Positions 44,736-54,454 are shown, numbered from the stretch's first letter. The stretch: DNA of 64,000 nucleotides from Pseudobacteriovorax sp. (GCA_013215145.1 JABSRP010000016.1:124001-188000), one strand, 5' to 3'. The notes: generated from the sequence alone by a model not told the origin. Program-made: numbers and translations.

Positions 44736-45830
44736 TCATAGATAGCTTTCGTTTTGGTCAGCTTTTAGCGCCTCGACAATCTTCTTCACATCCTGAGCTT
44801 TATCCGCCGGACAAACCAGCACTGCACCTTTAGCCTTCACGACAACAATGTCCTTGAGCCCTAAGCAAGCCACTAGGTCACCATCCGAGTCTGCAGTCAC
44901 TCCTTCACAGTCAATCAGCATGGTGTTGCCAAAGGAAATATTGTTTTGCTGATCAGTCGGAAATGTTTTGGCGAGAGCGTCCCAGCTTCCGATATCTTGC
45001 CAGCCGATATCCGCGTCGACGACTGAGACTTTTTTGCTAACTTCGAGAACAGCATGATCGATCGAGATTTTAGGCAATCCTTGGTAAACCGATCTCAAAG
45101 ACTCGCTTGGACAGCTGCGAAAACCCACTCCTGCCTCAGGTTTGAGACCACGAAGTGCGTTCATAGCCGTGGGAATCGCATGATCTAGCTCGGCGATAAT
45201 CGTCGGGATTGACCAAACAAAAATACCCGCGTTCCAAAGAAAATTACCTGACTCAAGATAAGATTTGGCTAGCTCAAGTTCAGGCTTTTCGCGGAAGCTG
45301 CTAACCTTGAAAGCGGTCTCAGATAGTGACGCGCCACGTTCGATGTACCCATAACCTGTTTCGGGTTTATCCGGAACAATCCCCAATAGACAAAGGTAGC
45401 CTTCCTTTGCCGAATCGATAGCGTTTCTTACAGACTGTTTAAACGCATCGACATTCTCGATAACATGGTCGGCATGAAGAGAGATCATGATAGGAGTGTC
45501 AGCACCCTGGTGACGGGTCTCGATATCAAGGGCTGCTAAGGCAAGGGCATTGGCCGTATTGCGTGCGTCTGGCTCGGCTAAGTAATGGGGGCAGGCCGCA
45601 CCCGCGATTTGTTTGGTGCTTTCTATTTGCTGCTCGTGAGTAACAATGAGCCTTCTATCTGGGGCAATAAAACCATCGAGTCGCTTGAGAGTTGTCTCTA
45701 ACATGGTTTCTTTGGCATTACCGATGGCACATAACTGTTTTGGAGACAGTTGTCGCGACTTTGGCCAAAACCTGGTTCCACTTCCACCTGCAAGAATAAC
45801 GGCGTAGACATTATCGCCAAGCGTTGTCAT
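44736..45830 (-). CDS. manC: Mannose-1-phosphate guanylyltransferase
   Basis: A 364-residue sugar-nucleotidyl transferase that makes GDP-mannose from GTP and mannose-1-phosphate, for lipopolysaccharide or capsule. Signature blocks: VILAGGSGTRFWPKSR, SPKQLCAIG, AEPDARNTANALALAA, SLHADHVI, GYGYIERG, FREKPELELA, NAGIFVW, and SVVDADIGWQDIGSWDAL. The C-terminal phosphomannose isomerase domain of bifunctional enzymes is absent, so it is the single-function form. AAGGAGA precedes the ATG. Confidence 0.9.
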   Translation of the reverse strand: MTTLGDNVYAVILAGGSGTRFWPKSRQLSPKQLCAIGNAKETMLETTLKRLDGFIAPDRRLIVTHEQQIESTKQIAGAACPHYLAEPDARNTANALALAALDIETRHQGADTPIMISLHADHVIENVDAFKQSVRNAIDSAKEGYLCLLGIVPDKPETGYGYIERGASLSETAFKVSSFREKPELELAKSYLESGNFLWNAGIFVWSIPTIIAELDHAIPTAMNALRGLKPEAGVGFRSCPSESLRSVYQGLPKISIDHAVLEVSKKVSVVDADIGWQDIGSWDALAKTFPTDQQNNISFGNTMLIDCEGVTADSDGDLVACLGLKDIVVVKAKGAVLVCPADKAQDVKKIVEALKADQNESYL

Positions 45831-45904
45831 GGGAATCTCCTTGATCGAGTGCTAATGCACAAATATGTCTCATCTAAATGAAAATGACAAGAACCGGAGC
45901 GGGG

Positions 45905-47203
45905 TTACTCCACTGTGATTTTTGCAAAATCCGATATGGCGTATTTTGGAAACTGCTCGTCTTCGAGGGTTAATAAAAGGTAGTTGCCCATGGCTCGGAG
46001 GTATTCCGGCGCTAAAACCTGATCGTCCAGAAATCGTGCGGTTTCTAAGGCGTAGCTTCTCATGATAGCGGCTTTCCGCGTAAAATCTTTTTCGAGATTT
46101 TTACCGGCATCACAATACAACGTGGTCAGCCACCAAAGGCAGTATGGTTGGAGCGCTGTCTCTGAGTATTTAGAGCAGTAATTCTGCCATTTGACAATGG
46201 TATCTTCCATATCACCTTTTGTGCCAAGCTGACTCCACTCTTTCTGGGGCTCAAGGGCAAGGGGAGCAACCTTGACTCCGTCTTGGGGATGAATGCGAAA
46301 TTCAAAAATACTATTGGGAGCGTTATATTTTGCGACCCTAATGTCTTCGTGGCCGTAGTTTATTTTTATCAGCCGCGATAAGCGATAGAATTCGTCTGGG
46401 TTTAGATAAGACTTTGTCATGGGTTGGACGAAAGCATAGGCCTCTTTAGTTTCTTTATCGACTCGGGAAAGCGCGAAGTAGAACTTTCCCGTCTTGGGAA
46501 AGAAGTTTTTTTGAATCTCTGGGAGGATGTTCTTGCTTTGGCCGGTGGTGATGTCCCATATATAGATGCCATCATCGTAACGCTCCGAACCGCTTGCCGT
46601 AAAAATGATGGTTTTCTTATCGTCTAGCCAAAGGAATTCTTGGACTCCGTCATGAGCGGACGGGATAATAAAGTTGCTATCTTGGATCCCGCGAATGATG
46701 ATCCGCCTGGCGTAAGTCTCCGTATCAAGAATCAACTGGGCAAAGTACGGGCGGCCCGCAGGTCTGTTGCCAAGTAACAAAGGAGCGGGAAAAATTTGCA
46801 TCAGCCGCGAACCAAGGGCCTCTTGAGAGGCGGGGATCCTTTTTAACGCTTTGATCTCGACAATTGATAAATCACGCTCACCTTGAATGCTGTTGGAAAT
46901 CTCATCCTTTCCGAAGGATTTTACGTAATACTCGTCTCTCGACAAAGGAAGGTACGATAGTCGCAATCCGTAGGCATCGTAGGGGTGATAGGAAATGCCT
47001 AAAGAGTGGATATAACTTCGGATCTCCCCGATGGACTCGGGAAGGCGACCAAACTCACTGAAGTAACGATTGATAGCAAGGTGGGTGAGCTTTAATTTTT
47101 CTACAGTTGCGGCTCCGCGCCAACGATCTTGGAGGTTGGTGGGAATAAGGAGCATCCAAGTACTAGCTAGGACAAAAACAATGTATGAGACGATTTTTAA
47201 CAT
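45905..47203 (-). CDS. Membrane-anchored protein with pseudopilin-like and propeller-like parts
   Basis: A 432-residue protein. One N-terminal membrane helix (IVSYIVFVLASTWMLLI) is followed by a segment like the C-terminal part of type II major pseudopilins: LTHLAINRYFSEFGRLPESI, then YDAYGLRLSYLPLSRDEYYVKSFG. The middle holds propeller-like strands (EFLWLDDKKTIIFTASGSE, GIYIWDITTGQSKNI). The C-terminus is helical with several cysteines (NYCSKY, PYCLWWLTTLYCDAG). It has no prepilin cleavage site, so it is not a true pilin. Function unknown; a surface sensor or secretion accessory is possible. Confidence 0.6.
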   Translation of the reverse strand: MLKIVSYIVFVLASTWMLLIPTNLQDRWRGAATVEKLKLTHLAINRYFSEFGRLPESIGEIRSYIHSLGISYHPYDAYGLRLSYLPLSRDEYYVKSFGKDEISNSIQGERDLSIVEIKALKRIPASQEALGSRLMQIFPAPLLLGNRPAGRPYFAQLILDTETYARRIIIRGIQDSNFIIPSAHDGVQEFLWLDDKKTIIFTASGSERYDDGIYIWDITTGQSKNILPEIQKNFFPKTGKFYFALSRVDKETKEAYAFVQPMTKSYLNPDEFYRLSRLIKINYGHEDIRVAKYNAPNSIFEFRIHPQDGVKVAPLALEPQKEWSQLGTKGDMEDTIVKWQNYCSKYSETALQPYCLWWLTTLYCDAGKNLEKDFTRKAAIMRSYALETARFLDDQVLAPEYLRAMGNYLLLTLEDEQFPKYAISDFAKITVE

Positions 47204-47385
47204 GCCAACTTTTTAATCGAGACCGTATTGATGCTATAATCATAACTGATCCTAAACAAAACTTGCTACCTGTTTCCGCGTACAACGCGATCTAGTTTCC
47301 CTAGGAAACTCAGCTTTTTCGGCGAATTGGGATCCTTGCCAACAAACGAAATATCTCTGTTTTCCACGGGAATGAAAGGGCGGAT

Positions 47386-47997
47386 ATGAAATCCTTGTTC
47401 ATCGCGATACTATCAGAAAAGATCGGAAAAGTTGGGCTTTTTGCCCTGTGTTGTGTGGCGCCTTTGGGCATGGGTGTCAATCATCTGGCAGCTCAGACTA
47501 TCGATCCTGGAGATACCTTCGTTCGTCTCCCAAAAGCTCCTAAAAAAGAAGCCAGAGTTAGACTAGGAATCAAGCTAGTCCCTTATCAGAAGGTAAAAGT
47601 ACGAACTTCGGCTGGTACGGACCAGATCCGATTTACAAAAACTCGCCCCATTATTCGAAACATTCGTGCCCAGATCAGTAAGGTAAATCATTTCTATATT
47701 GGCGACTGGCACATTGAAGCAGAACCAAAAAAATGGGATAAGATCGCCAAAAACTTGACGTATCAGCTCCGCTTGTACAAACGATATGGCAAAGACAAGA
47801 ATCTGGAAGAGTATGTTGGCAGTATGGTTGTTTCGGGTCAACTAAAGGGTAGCCAATTCCTATATGCCTTCCAAGGCAAAGAGGCACTGCTTTACAAAAA
47901 CCGGAACCAACACTCCATAGTGGAGCTGCACGTCATGCCACCCATCGAACCACGCAGAGTGTCTGATGTCGCACGAAAAAAAGGTGCAAAGCGCTAG
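47386..47997 (+). CDS. Exported basic protein of unknown function
   Basis: A 203-residue protein with a signal peptide (VGLFALCCVAPLGMGVNHLAAQ, cleavage near residue 37). The mature part is strongly basic, rich in Lys and Arg (VRLGIKLVPYQKVKVR, LRLYKRYGKDKN), with alternating strands and a basic tail VARKKGAKR. Such charge would bind nucleic acid or acidic envelope polymers. The ribosome site AAGGGCGG precedes the ATG. No family recognised. Confidence 0.65.
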   Translation: MKSLFIAILSEKIGKVGLFALCCVAPLGMGVNHLAAQTIDPGDTFVRLPKAPKKEARVRLGIKLVPYQKVKVRTSAGTDQIRFTKTRPIIRNIRAQISKVNHFYIGDWHIEAEPKKWDKIAKNLTYQLRLYKRYGKDKNLEEYVGSMVVSGQLKGSQFLYAFQGKEALLYKNRNQHSIVELHVMPPIEPRRVSDVARKKGAKR

Positions 47998-48041
47998 ACT
48001 AACGATATAGCCACGTATATGCTCTCTTTGATGAGTTGACG

Positions 48042-48443
48042 ATGGATGTCAATTGTTTAGAGAGTCTCATGAAATCGAATCTATACAATGTGATTGGTGA
48101 AACGAAAATCCGGGCAGCTATCGCCAACTTTTACGAGAAAGCTTTCCGCGACCCGATTATCGGTCATCAGTTTTTTCATTCAGACATAGAGCAACTGATA
48201 GAAAAACAAAGCGCTTTTACGATTTCTGCTTTTGGTGGTCCAAAATGCTATCAAGGACGAGACATGAGAGAGGCGCATCGAAAGCTGCCCATCAACAAAG
48301 CTCAATTTGATCGTCGTCAGGTTCTTATGGCCGAGTCTTTGGATGCGGTGGGCATTCCAAATGACGAAAAAAAAGCCTGGCTAGATGCCGAAGAGGCCTT
48401 TCGCTCATTGGTGATCTCAACGGATAAGCCCTGCCATAAATAA
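48042..48443 (+). CDS. Truncated haemoglobin-like protein
   Basis: A 133-residue protein of the 2-on-2 globin family. The core is YNVIGETKIRAAIANFYEKAFRDPIIGHQF, then FTISAFGGPKCYQGRDMREAHRKL, with the proximal haem His at residue 79 (REAHRKL), and FDRRQVLMAESLDAVGI. These proteins bind oxygen or nitric oxide and usually detoxify NO or reactive oxygen. The Tyr common at helix B10 is seen as FYEKAF. I prefer ATG 48042; TTG 48036 is the longer option. The C-terminus lies 14 bases from der, transcribed toward it. Confidence 0.85.
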   Translation: MDVNCLESLMKSNLYNVIGETKIRAAIANFYEKAFRDPIIGHQFFHSDIEQLIEKQSAFTISAFGGPKCYQGRDMREAHRKLPINKAQFDRRQVLMAESLDAVGIPNDEKKAWLDAEEAFRSLVISTDKPCHK

Positions 48444-48457
48444 CCTCAATCGTCCTA

Positions 48458-49834
48458 CTATCTCGGGTTAGACAGCTTTTCGTTGTCTTTACCACGGAAC
48501 AATAATCGCAGTGGCACGTTGCCAAATCCAAGGTCTTTTCTAAAGCGTTTGACCAGATACCTCTTATAGGACTCCTGAATCTCACCGGCAACGTTACATT
48601 TGACGACTATGGTAGGGGGACTAGTTCGTACCTGAGTCGCGAAGTAGAATTTCACTCGCTTATTAAACTTACGAATGAGGGCTGGGGTGTGCTCATGGAC
48701 AGCTCGTTCGAGGACTTCGTTGATCCTAGCGGTTGGTATCCGGATTTGATAGCTAGCTGTTAGGCTTTCCACCTCTTTCATGATGTTGTGGATCCGCTGA
48801 TTTTGCAGGCATGAGGTGAACAGTATAGGAAAATAAGAGATGTTCTTAAGCTTTTCCCTAATATCTAATTCGATCTCTCGAGCCGTATTCGAGTCTTTGT
48901 CAGGAACCAAATCCCATTTATTGACTACGATGAGAAGGGGTTTGTATCGATCCGCAGCAAGAGACGCTAGTCTTGCATCTTGGTCTGAAATTTCTTCATC
49001 AGCTGTGATCACCAAGACGACGACATCGGCCTGTTCAATGGTGCGAAGGCTTCTGATAACGCTAAGACCCTCGATTTTATCAAAGATTTTCTTTTTGCGC
49101 CTAACGCCCGCTGTGTCCAGCAATGTATAGTGATTTTTGTTGAACACTATGGGTGTGTCGACGGTATCTCTTGTGGTACCGGCAACCTCAGAAACAAGAG
49201 ACCTCTGTTCGCCGCAAAGACGGTTGAGGATGGAACTTTTTCCGGCATTGGGTCGTCCGATTAAAGCGATTTTTGTCGTAGGAATGTTGACGTCGGTTTT
49301 GATGAGGGTGCAGACCTCAGAAAGCTTGGTTTCAATCGCTTCCGATAGCTCCCAAATTCCGCGATTGTGAGCGGCACTGCAGGTAAGGATGTCGTCGTTG
49401 ACTCCGAGTTCATAAAATTCCCACATGGCTGTGGTTTGTTCTAGACCATCAATTTTGTTGGCGACATAGACCACAGGTTTTTGGATTTTCTTGAGGTAAT
49501 TCACCAATTCCAAATCGTGAGGATGAACACCGGCGCGGCTATCTAATACCATCAATACAACGTCAGACTCTTTGATAGCGACTTCGGTTTGTTCCCAGAC
49601 AATATTCTTCGAAAACGGTTGATAATAAAGATCTTTAGTTTCGAATCCACCAGTATCGATTACCGTATAACCAGTTTCATCTTCCTTAATCGATGACACC
49701 ATTCCGTACAGACGATCTCGCGTCACGCCAGGGCGATCGTGAATCAAGGCACTGTTGCTTTTTGTTAGTCGGTTAAACAGAGTCGATTTACCAACATTAG
49801 GTCGACCGATAATGGCCACTAATCCTTGGTCCAT
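48458..49834 (-). CDS. der: Ribosome-assembly GTPase Der (EngA)
   Basis: A 458-residue protein with two consecutive GTPase domains, unique to Der. Domain 1: GRPNVGKSTLFNRL, DTGGFE, NKIDG. Domain 2: GRPNAGKSSILNRL, DTAGVRR, NKWDLV. A C-terminal KH-like domain follows (KRVKFYFATQVRTSPPTIVV). Der matures the 50S ribosomal subunit. It starts 13 bases after rnc and is cotranscribed with it. AAGGAATC precedes the ATG. Confidence 0.97.
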   Translation of the reverse strand: MDQGLVAIIGRPNVGKSTLFNRLTKSNSALIHDRPGVTRDRLYGMVSSIKEDETGYTVIDTGGFETKDLYYQPFSKNIVWEQTEVAIKESDVVLMVLDSRAGVHPHDLELVNYLKKIQKPVVYVANKIDGLEQTTAMWEFYELGVNDDILTCSAAHNRGIWELSEAIETKLSEVCTLIKTDVNIPTTKIALIGRPNAGKSSILNRLCGEQRSLVSEVAGTTRDTVDTPIVFNKNHYTLLDTAGVRRKKKIFDKIEGLSVIRSLRTIEQADVVVLVITADEEISDQDARLASLAADRYKPLLIVVNKWDLVPDKDSNTAREIELDIREKLKNISYFPILFTSCLQNQRIHNIMKEVESLTASYQIRIPTARINEVLERAVHEHTPALIRKFNKRVKFYFATQVRTSPPTIVVKCNVAGEIQESYKRYLVKRFRKDLGFGNVPLRLLFRGKDNEKLSNPR

Positions 49835-49847
49835 GATTGATTCCTTA

Positions 49848-50684
49848 CTATAACTGTAAAGACTCGTTTAAAGGGACATAACCTGTCTCTTTAAACGAAT
49901 CTTTGGTTAAAATATGTGGGTTTTGCGCTAAAAACTCTAAGGCTTTTCGCGCAGCATTTTGCGACGCTTTCTTTTTATTCGTGCCTTCCGCCCTAGCTAG
50001 CACGACTGATTTAAACGAAACTTCAATGCTAAAAACTTTGTTATGATCCGGTCCCGACTCACCAATAAGGGTATAGCTAGGTGTTTGTTTGCAGGATCGT
50101 TGGGTCAGCTCTTGAAGTCGGGTTTTAAAGTCCTCTTGAATCAGGTCCTCTAATTTGCCTGACAGCAGAGGTTGAAACAATCCAAGAATGACCGACTCGG
50201 CCACCTCAAATCCACCATCTAGATAAATAGCTCCCAGCAAGGCCTCAAAGGCATCGGCGAGAACAGATATCTTCTTGTGACCTTCGGCTCTCATCTCACC
50301 GACGCTAAACAGCAGCATCTGGCCTAAGCCAATGGATTTTGCGATTCCTGCTAGGGACTTCTCGTTGACCAGAGCCGCGCGAATTTTGGAAAGATTGCCT
50401 TCGGCAAAGTTTTCTGGATGCAACGTCAGGTGTGTTGACAAAGCCAGGCTGAGTATTGAGTCTCCTAGAAACTCGAGCCTCTCGTTCCAGGGCAGTGATA
50501 TCTTCTTTTTTCGCTGAACTTCTTGAGCTGCCGAGCTATGAGTCAAGGCTTCAAATAAAAGCTCAGGCTTTTGAAATTGGTAACCAGTCGCTTTCTCTAT
50601 AGCGGCTAAAGATTCCGATAGACTGTTCTGCCAGGAAAGGCTCACATTTTTGTAGGGGGAATGTTCAGTAGTCTTAATCGACAT
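49848..50684 (-). CDS. rnc: Ribonuclease III
   Basis: A 278-residue double-strand-specific endoribonuclease that processes rRNA and mRNA. The catalytic signature is NERLEFLGDSILSLALS, and the second acidic cluster is LADAFEALLGAIYLDGG. A double-stranded RNA-binding domain follows at about residues 180-255 (FKTRLQELTQR, then NKKKASQNAARKALEFL). The extra N-terminal 30 and C-terminal 25 residues make it longer than E. coli RNase III. First gene of the rnc-der operon. Confidence 0.96.
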   Translation of the reverse strand: MSIKTTEHSPYKNVSLSWQNSLSESLAAIEKATGYQFQKPELLFEALTHSSAAQEVQRKKKISLPWNERLEFLGDSILSLALSTHLTLHPENFAEGNLSKIRAALVNEKSLAGIAKSIGLGQMLLFSVGEMRAEGHKKISVLADAFEALLGAIYLDGGFEVAESVILGLFQPLLSGKLEDLIQEDFKTRLQELTQRSCKQTPSYTLIGESGPDHNKVFSIEVSFKSVVLARAEGTNKKKASQNAARKALEFLAQNPHILTKDSFKETGYVPLNESLQL

Positions 50685-50829
50685 GTTTAGGAACTCGTAG
50701 AGTTAATTTGAGCGACGCGCCATTATATTCGTACTTGCCTAATAATCAAGCTGAATCTTTCGTTACGCAAAGCTCGGATTTCCATGTATTCTAATGATAT
50801 TGTTCGGGTAAATCCCTTTGGAGTTTGGT

Positions 50830-51858
50830 TTGATACGTAAACTATTAAAATATATAGTTTTTTTAGGTCTTTTAGCCATAGTTGGGCTGTTTGGTGGCCG
50901 TGCCTATCTGGATAGCTGGTCCAAAAAAGAGGTGATGGTGGAGAAAGCTGCGATCATACATTTTCCCAGCGGTACTAGACTAGATGAGTTATCTGGGACG
51001 CTATCAGCCTCAGGGCTAATCGACGATCCCCTACTGTTCAATTTGTGGGTGAGGCAGCAAAAAACTTATGGTCAATATCAAGCGGGGGTGTATCGGTTTA
51101 GCGGCGCGATTACCCCGAAAATCATTCAAGACAAGATCATATCAGGGGTCTCTTATAATCCGATCGTCTTGCAGTTTGTGATCCCAGAAGGCTTTACCTT
51201 GGAGCAAACGCTGAGACGGTTGGTGGCTAATAATGTGGGGGACTACGATGAGCTTTACAAATTAAGTCGTGATAAGGCTTTTCTGAAGTCCCTCAATGTC
51301 AAATCTCCGACTCTTGAAGGCTACCTATATCCCGCAACCTACTCATTTACGGCTCGCGAGCCGGCAAAAGCAGTGCTGAAAAAAATGGTGAATACCTTCT
51401 GGGAAAACCTTCCCAAAGACTATGAAAAAAACGTCAAGAAAAAAGGATTGAGCTTGCATGAAGCGATAACCTTTGCCTCTCTCATTGAAAAAGAAACCCA
51501 ACACGACGATGAACGATCCTTGGTTTCTGAAGTAATTTGGAGCCGATTAAAAAACCGCGAGCCAATTGCCATCGATGCGGCTATAATCTACGGCATAGAA
51601 GACTACGATGGTGATATCAAATGGAAGCACCTGAGGGATAAGTCAAACCCCTACAATACCAGGGTGCACAAAGGCTTGCCTCCAGGGCCCATTGGTGCGG
51701 TGTCGGCAGCATCTCTTGAAGCCATCTTAACACCGACCAACTTTGGCTATTATTATTACGTGGTCATAGGGGGGACGAATCGCCATCATTTTTCCAAAAC
51801 TTTGAAAGAGCACAACAAACATGTTCAGCTCTATCTCGATTATATCAAAAGGAAATAG
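50830..51858 (+). CDS. mltG: Endolytic murein transglycosylase MltG
   Basis: About 342 residues. It cuts nascent peptidoglycan and sets glycan chain length at the inner membrane. An N-terminal membrane helix (YIVFLGLLAIVGLFGG) is followed by a LysM-like part (VIPEGFTLEQTLRRLV) and the YceG domain: LEGYLYPATYSF, catalytic Glu in ASLIEKET, IDAAIIYGIEDY, SNPYNTRVHKGLPPGPI and TNFGYYYYV. I choose TTG 50830, preceded by GGAG at good distance; TTG 50818 would add four residues. Confidence 0.93.
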   Translation: MIRKLLKYIVFLGLLAIVGLFGGRAYLDSWSKKEVMVEKAAIIHFPSGTRLDELSGTLSASGLIDDPLLFNLWVRQQKTYGQYQAGVYRFSGAITPKIIQDKIISGVSYNPIVLQFVIPEGFTLEQTLRRLVANNVGDYDELYKLSRDKAFLKSLNVKSPTLEGYLYPATYSFTAREPAKAVLKKMVNTFWENLPKDYEKNVKKKGLSLHEAITFASLIEKETQHDDERSLVSEVIWSRLKNREPIAIDAAIIYGIEDYDGDIKWKHLRDKSNPYNTRVHKGLPPGPIGAVSAASLEAILTPTNFGYYYYVVIGGTNRHHFSKTLKEHNKHVQLYLDYIKRK

Positions 51859-51903
51859 CGTCTCAGGTGAAGACGTTTGTATTGACAGAAAAGGGGGACA
51901 GTT

Positions 51904-52281
51904 ATGGCAAAAAAAGGCACAATAGACGATCGGAAAAGTCAGCGCCTACCCGTACAACTACTCGTCGATTATCGCTCTCAAAATGGTCACTACCTATTCG
52001 ACTTTTGTCGAGATTTGGGCACAGGGGGAGTCTTTATTGAGACAAAGTCACCATTGGCAACTGGTGAAGAGGTTTCTTTAACCTTTACCATTCCGGATAG
52101 CAAGGAAACCCTAAATGCCACTGGCAAGGTCATTTGGGTACAAAAAGAGGTCCCTGAAAAAGAATTGACTGCTGGCATGGGTGTTCAATTTGACGAGTTC
52201 ACGGCTGAACAAAGGACCTTGCTTCAGGATTTTATCAGACGCTACCATGGGGAAGACTTTGGACAAGAGCAAGGCGCCTAA
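51904..52281 (+). CDS. PilZ-domain protein
   Basis: A 125-residue single PilZ domain of the type frequent in Myxococcus and relatives. The c-di-GMP motif RxxxR is RKSQR (residues 12-16). The second motif, usually (D/N)xSxxG, is DLGTGG, so the Ser is lost, followed by VFIETKSPL, VSLTFTIP, GKVIWV and GMGVQFDE. Binding to c-di-GMP is likely but the changed residue leaves it open. It lies 45 bases after mltG and is probably cotranscribed. Confidence 0.85.
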   Translation: MAKKGTIDDRKSQRLPVQLLVDYRSQNGHYLFDFCRDLGTGGVFIETKSPLATGEEVSLTFTIPDSKETLNATGKVIWVQKEVPEKELTAGMGVQFDEFTAEQRTLLQDFIRRYHGEDFGQEQGA

Positions 52282-52375
52282 TCGCCGCTATGGATAGGAT
52301 TTTGCCCTCTGGTAATTTGTTAGGATCCTGTGCTAGTATGCGGCAGAATATCACTTCCCCTATCTGGAGGTTCGC

Positions 52376-52789
52376 ATGCATCTGATTTGGAAACGACCCG
52401 ACGGCTTTCACAACGCCACCCCTGATGACTACCATGTTGTGGATTTGGGGGCTAGTTTCCGACTCTGGCTTCACAAATCTGACAGGGATCAGTATCCATT
52501 TCGTGTCGCAGGAGGTTGGGAAGAGCGCGAAGCTACGATTCGGCTGAACAATCTAGTGAATTTGGCTCTTGCCGGTGTAGACGATTGGGTCACGAAGCTC
52601 AATCACGATTACGATCACTCCATGGCTGACGATCGAAACAAGTACTTTGCCAACCTATTGAACTGGATTGACGAGTTACACAAGGGTGCAAAAGGTGACA
52701 CCTGGGAAGTAGAGCTGCTGCAGCAGGCTATGGTGTTTACAAAAGGAAAGATCGAAAGCGCACGCGGAAAATTCCTCGAAGATTCCTAG
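52376..52789 (+). CDS. Small soluble protein of unknown function
   Basis: A 137-residue protein with no signal peptide or membrane segment. It has an N-terminal strand region (MHLIWKRPDGFHNATP) and a helical C-terminal half (LLNWIDELHKGAKGD ... LLQQAMVFTKGKIESARGKFLE). The strong ribosome site GGAGG precedes the ATG, which supports a real gene. It follows the PilZ gene by 94 bases. No family recognised. Confidence 0.65.
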   Translation: MHLIWKRPDGFHNATPDDYHVVDLGASFRLWLHKSDRDQYPFRVAGGWEEREATIRLNNLVNLALAGVDDWVTKLNHDYDHSMADDRNKYFANLLNWIDELHKGAKGDTWEVELLQQAMVFTKGKIESARGKFLEDS

Positions 52790-53049
52790 AACGAAATCCT
52801 TACGTTCTAGTTATAAAAAGCCTCAGTTCCGTCATCGACCTTACTCCTACAGGTCGCTTTAAATCTTACGTTGCGTAAGGAAGTGGCCTTATCGAGACAA
52901 AAAATCGTGTTGCCACGTATGAGTGTCAAAACAATTGGCACATTTCCCTTATCAAACCCTCTGATATTGCATCGTCTGGAATGGGTGTTTTTAGGCATAG
53001 CTATTGCATCTAGTCCTGCAGGTAATAATTGAAAACTTAGAGGGTTCAC

Positions 53050-53655
53050 ATGTTCAAATTTGGAATCTTATTGCTGTCGATGCTAGCGACCCCTATTTTG
53101 TTTGGCCAAAGCCATGCTGGAGTCGATCAAAATCGGACAGCATTCGGCAAAGACGTTTTTGTTGATCAGTCGGTTAAAGCAATCGACGGTACTGTTGTAA
53201 CAAGTAGTGATGCGACGACAACCTCTTCAACTTGGAGAGGATTCGGCCTTAAAAATGGTGTCGGTATCGAACTGCTGCGTTTCATGCAGCTTTCCTTAAA
53301 TCATACTTATGTCGGAATGAGAGCAAAACATAGCTCATTAGAGCATTTCAGTGGTTCGGAATTGTCTTTGGGATTATCGTTTTCCTTCAGCTCTCCTGTT
53401 GGAAACTTAGTTTTTGGAACCGCTGCTCACGGTGCAAATTACACGTATCAAAACTTCAACGCGAGCTCGAGTTTTTCAGGTGGTGGAGCGACGCATTCTG
53501 TAGGACTCAATTACTTTTTGAACTCGTCAATATCTCTCATGGGACGCTTTGAGCAGATTAATGGCCTTTATACTCATGGCTCCGGCAATACAGGACTCGA
53601 TAACTTTACCTTGAATGGTCAGTCTTTTGGGCTCAGCGTTCTAATTTGGTTATAA
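53050..53655 (+). CDS. Small outer-membrane barrel-like protein
   Basis: A 201-residue protein with signal peptide MFKFGILLLSMLATPILFGQSHA. The mature part has alternating strands rich in Ser, Gly and aromatic residues (GVGIELLRFMQLSLNHTYVG, ELSLGLSFSFSS, HSVGLNYFLNSSISLMGRFEQI) and ends SFGLSVLIWL, consistent with an outer-membrane barrel. It is not clearly related to the tandem barrel family at 13.4-15.8 kb. Its last 23 bases overlap the convergent tatD gene. Confidence 0.7.
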   Translation: MFKFGILLLSMLATPILFGQSHAGVDQNRTAFGKDVFVDQSVKAIDGTVVTSSDATTTSSTWRGFGLKNGVGIELLRFMQLSLNHTYVGMRAKHSSLEHFSGSELSLGLSFSFSSPVGNLVFGTAAHGANYTYQNFNASSSFSGGGATHSVGLNYFLNSSISLMGRFEQINGLYTHGSGNTGLDNFTLNGQSFGLSVLIWL

Positions 53656-54445
53656 GGTTACTTTCAAAAAGAGAGGTGAAGTTCTGCCAGAGTAAGGCTT
53701 CAACTTCTGCCTCTGACATCTCCCGTAGCTCTCCCAGATACTTTGCGGTCCCAACTATATTTGCTGGTTCATTTCTATCACCTCTTACCGGTGAGAGATA
53801 AGGTGAGTCTGTCTCCAGTAGGATGCTAGTGGGCGGTAGCGACTTTAGTAGCTTAGTAAAACTTTCGCTCTTTCTTGCGTTAGCGGGAATAGAAAAATGC
53901 CATCCGTGCTTTTCGGCAGCGGATATTGCCCATTTGCTCTTTCCACAATAGCAATGGAAGTCCACACGTTTTTGGCCGTGATGCTCTAAAATTTCGATGA
54001 CGCGTTTTTCTCGTTTTCGGCTGTGGATGATGACCGGAATATCAGCCTCGGACGCTATCTCTAGCAGCCGTAGAAACACCTCTTCCTGCTTGGCAAAGGT
54101 CTCCTCACCCACCCAATAACCGTCCAATCCACATTCTCCAACAGCGACTATGGTGCCCGCTTGTGCTTGTTCTCGGATAAAGGCAATTTCGGCTTCCAAA
54201 TCGAAATTTGAGATTTCAAATGGTAGATCTAGTGGCATTCCTGTTAGCGCTTCCAAGGGGTATATCCCCAACGCAGGAAGGATATTTTTATGGGTGGCTG
54301 CCATTTTTAGTATTTCACGGTTGGATTGCGTTTCAAGTCCGTTGACCACGATGGCTACTTCCGCCTGGTTGGCCCTCTCAATGACTGCAAGGAGGTCCTC
54401 AGAATACTGTTTATGGGTTAAATGACAATGGACATCGACCAGCAT
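53633..54445 (-). CDS. tatD: TatD-family metal-dependent deoxyribonuclease
   Basis: A 270-residue TIM-barrel hydrolase. Metal ligands are visible as VDVHCHL at the N-terminus, GECGLDGYW, VIIHSRK, VDFHCYCG and LLETDSPYLSP. TatD enzymes have 3'-5' DNase activity in DNA repair and turnover. AAGGAG precedes the ATG; the gene starts 9 bases after the deacetylase-like gene, so it is the last of a three-gene operon. Confidence 0.93.
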   Translation of the reverse strand: MLVDVHCHLTHKQYSEDLLAVIERANQAEVAIVVNGLETQSNREILKMAATHKNILPALGIYPLEALTGMPLDLPFEISNFDLEAEIAFIREQAQAGTIVAVGECGLDGYWVGEETFAKQEEVFLRLLEIASEADIPVIIHSRKREKRVIEILEHHGQKRVDFHCYCGKSKWAISAAEKHGWHFSIPANARKSESFTKLLKSLPPTSILLETDSPYLSPVRGDRNEPANIVGTAKYLGELREMSEAEVEALLWQNFTSLFESNLITKLER

Positions 54446-54454
54446 AAAAACTCC

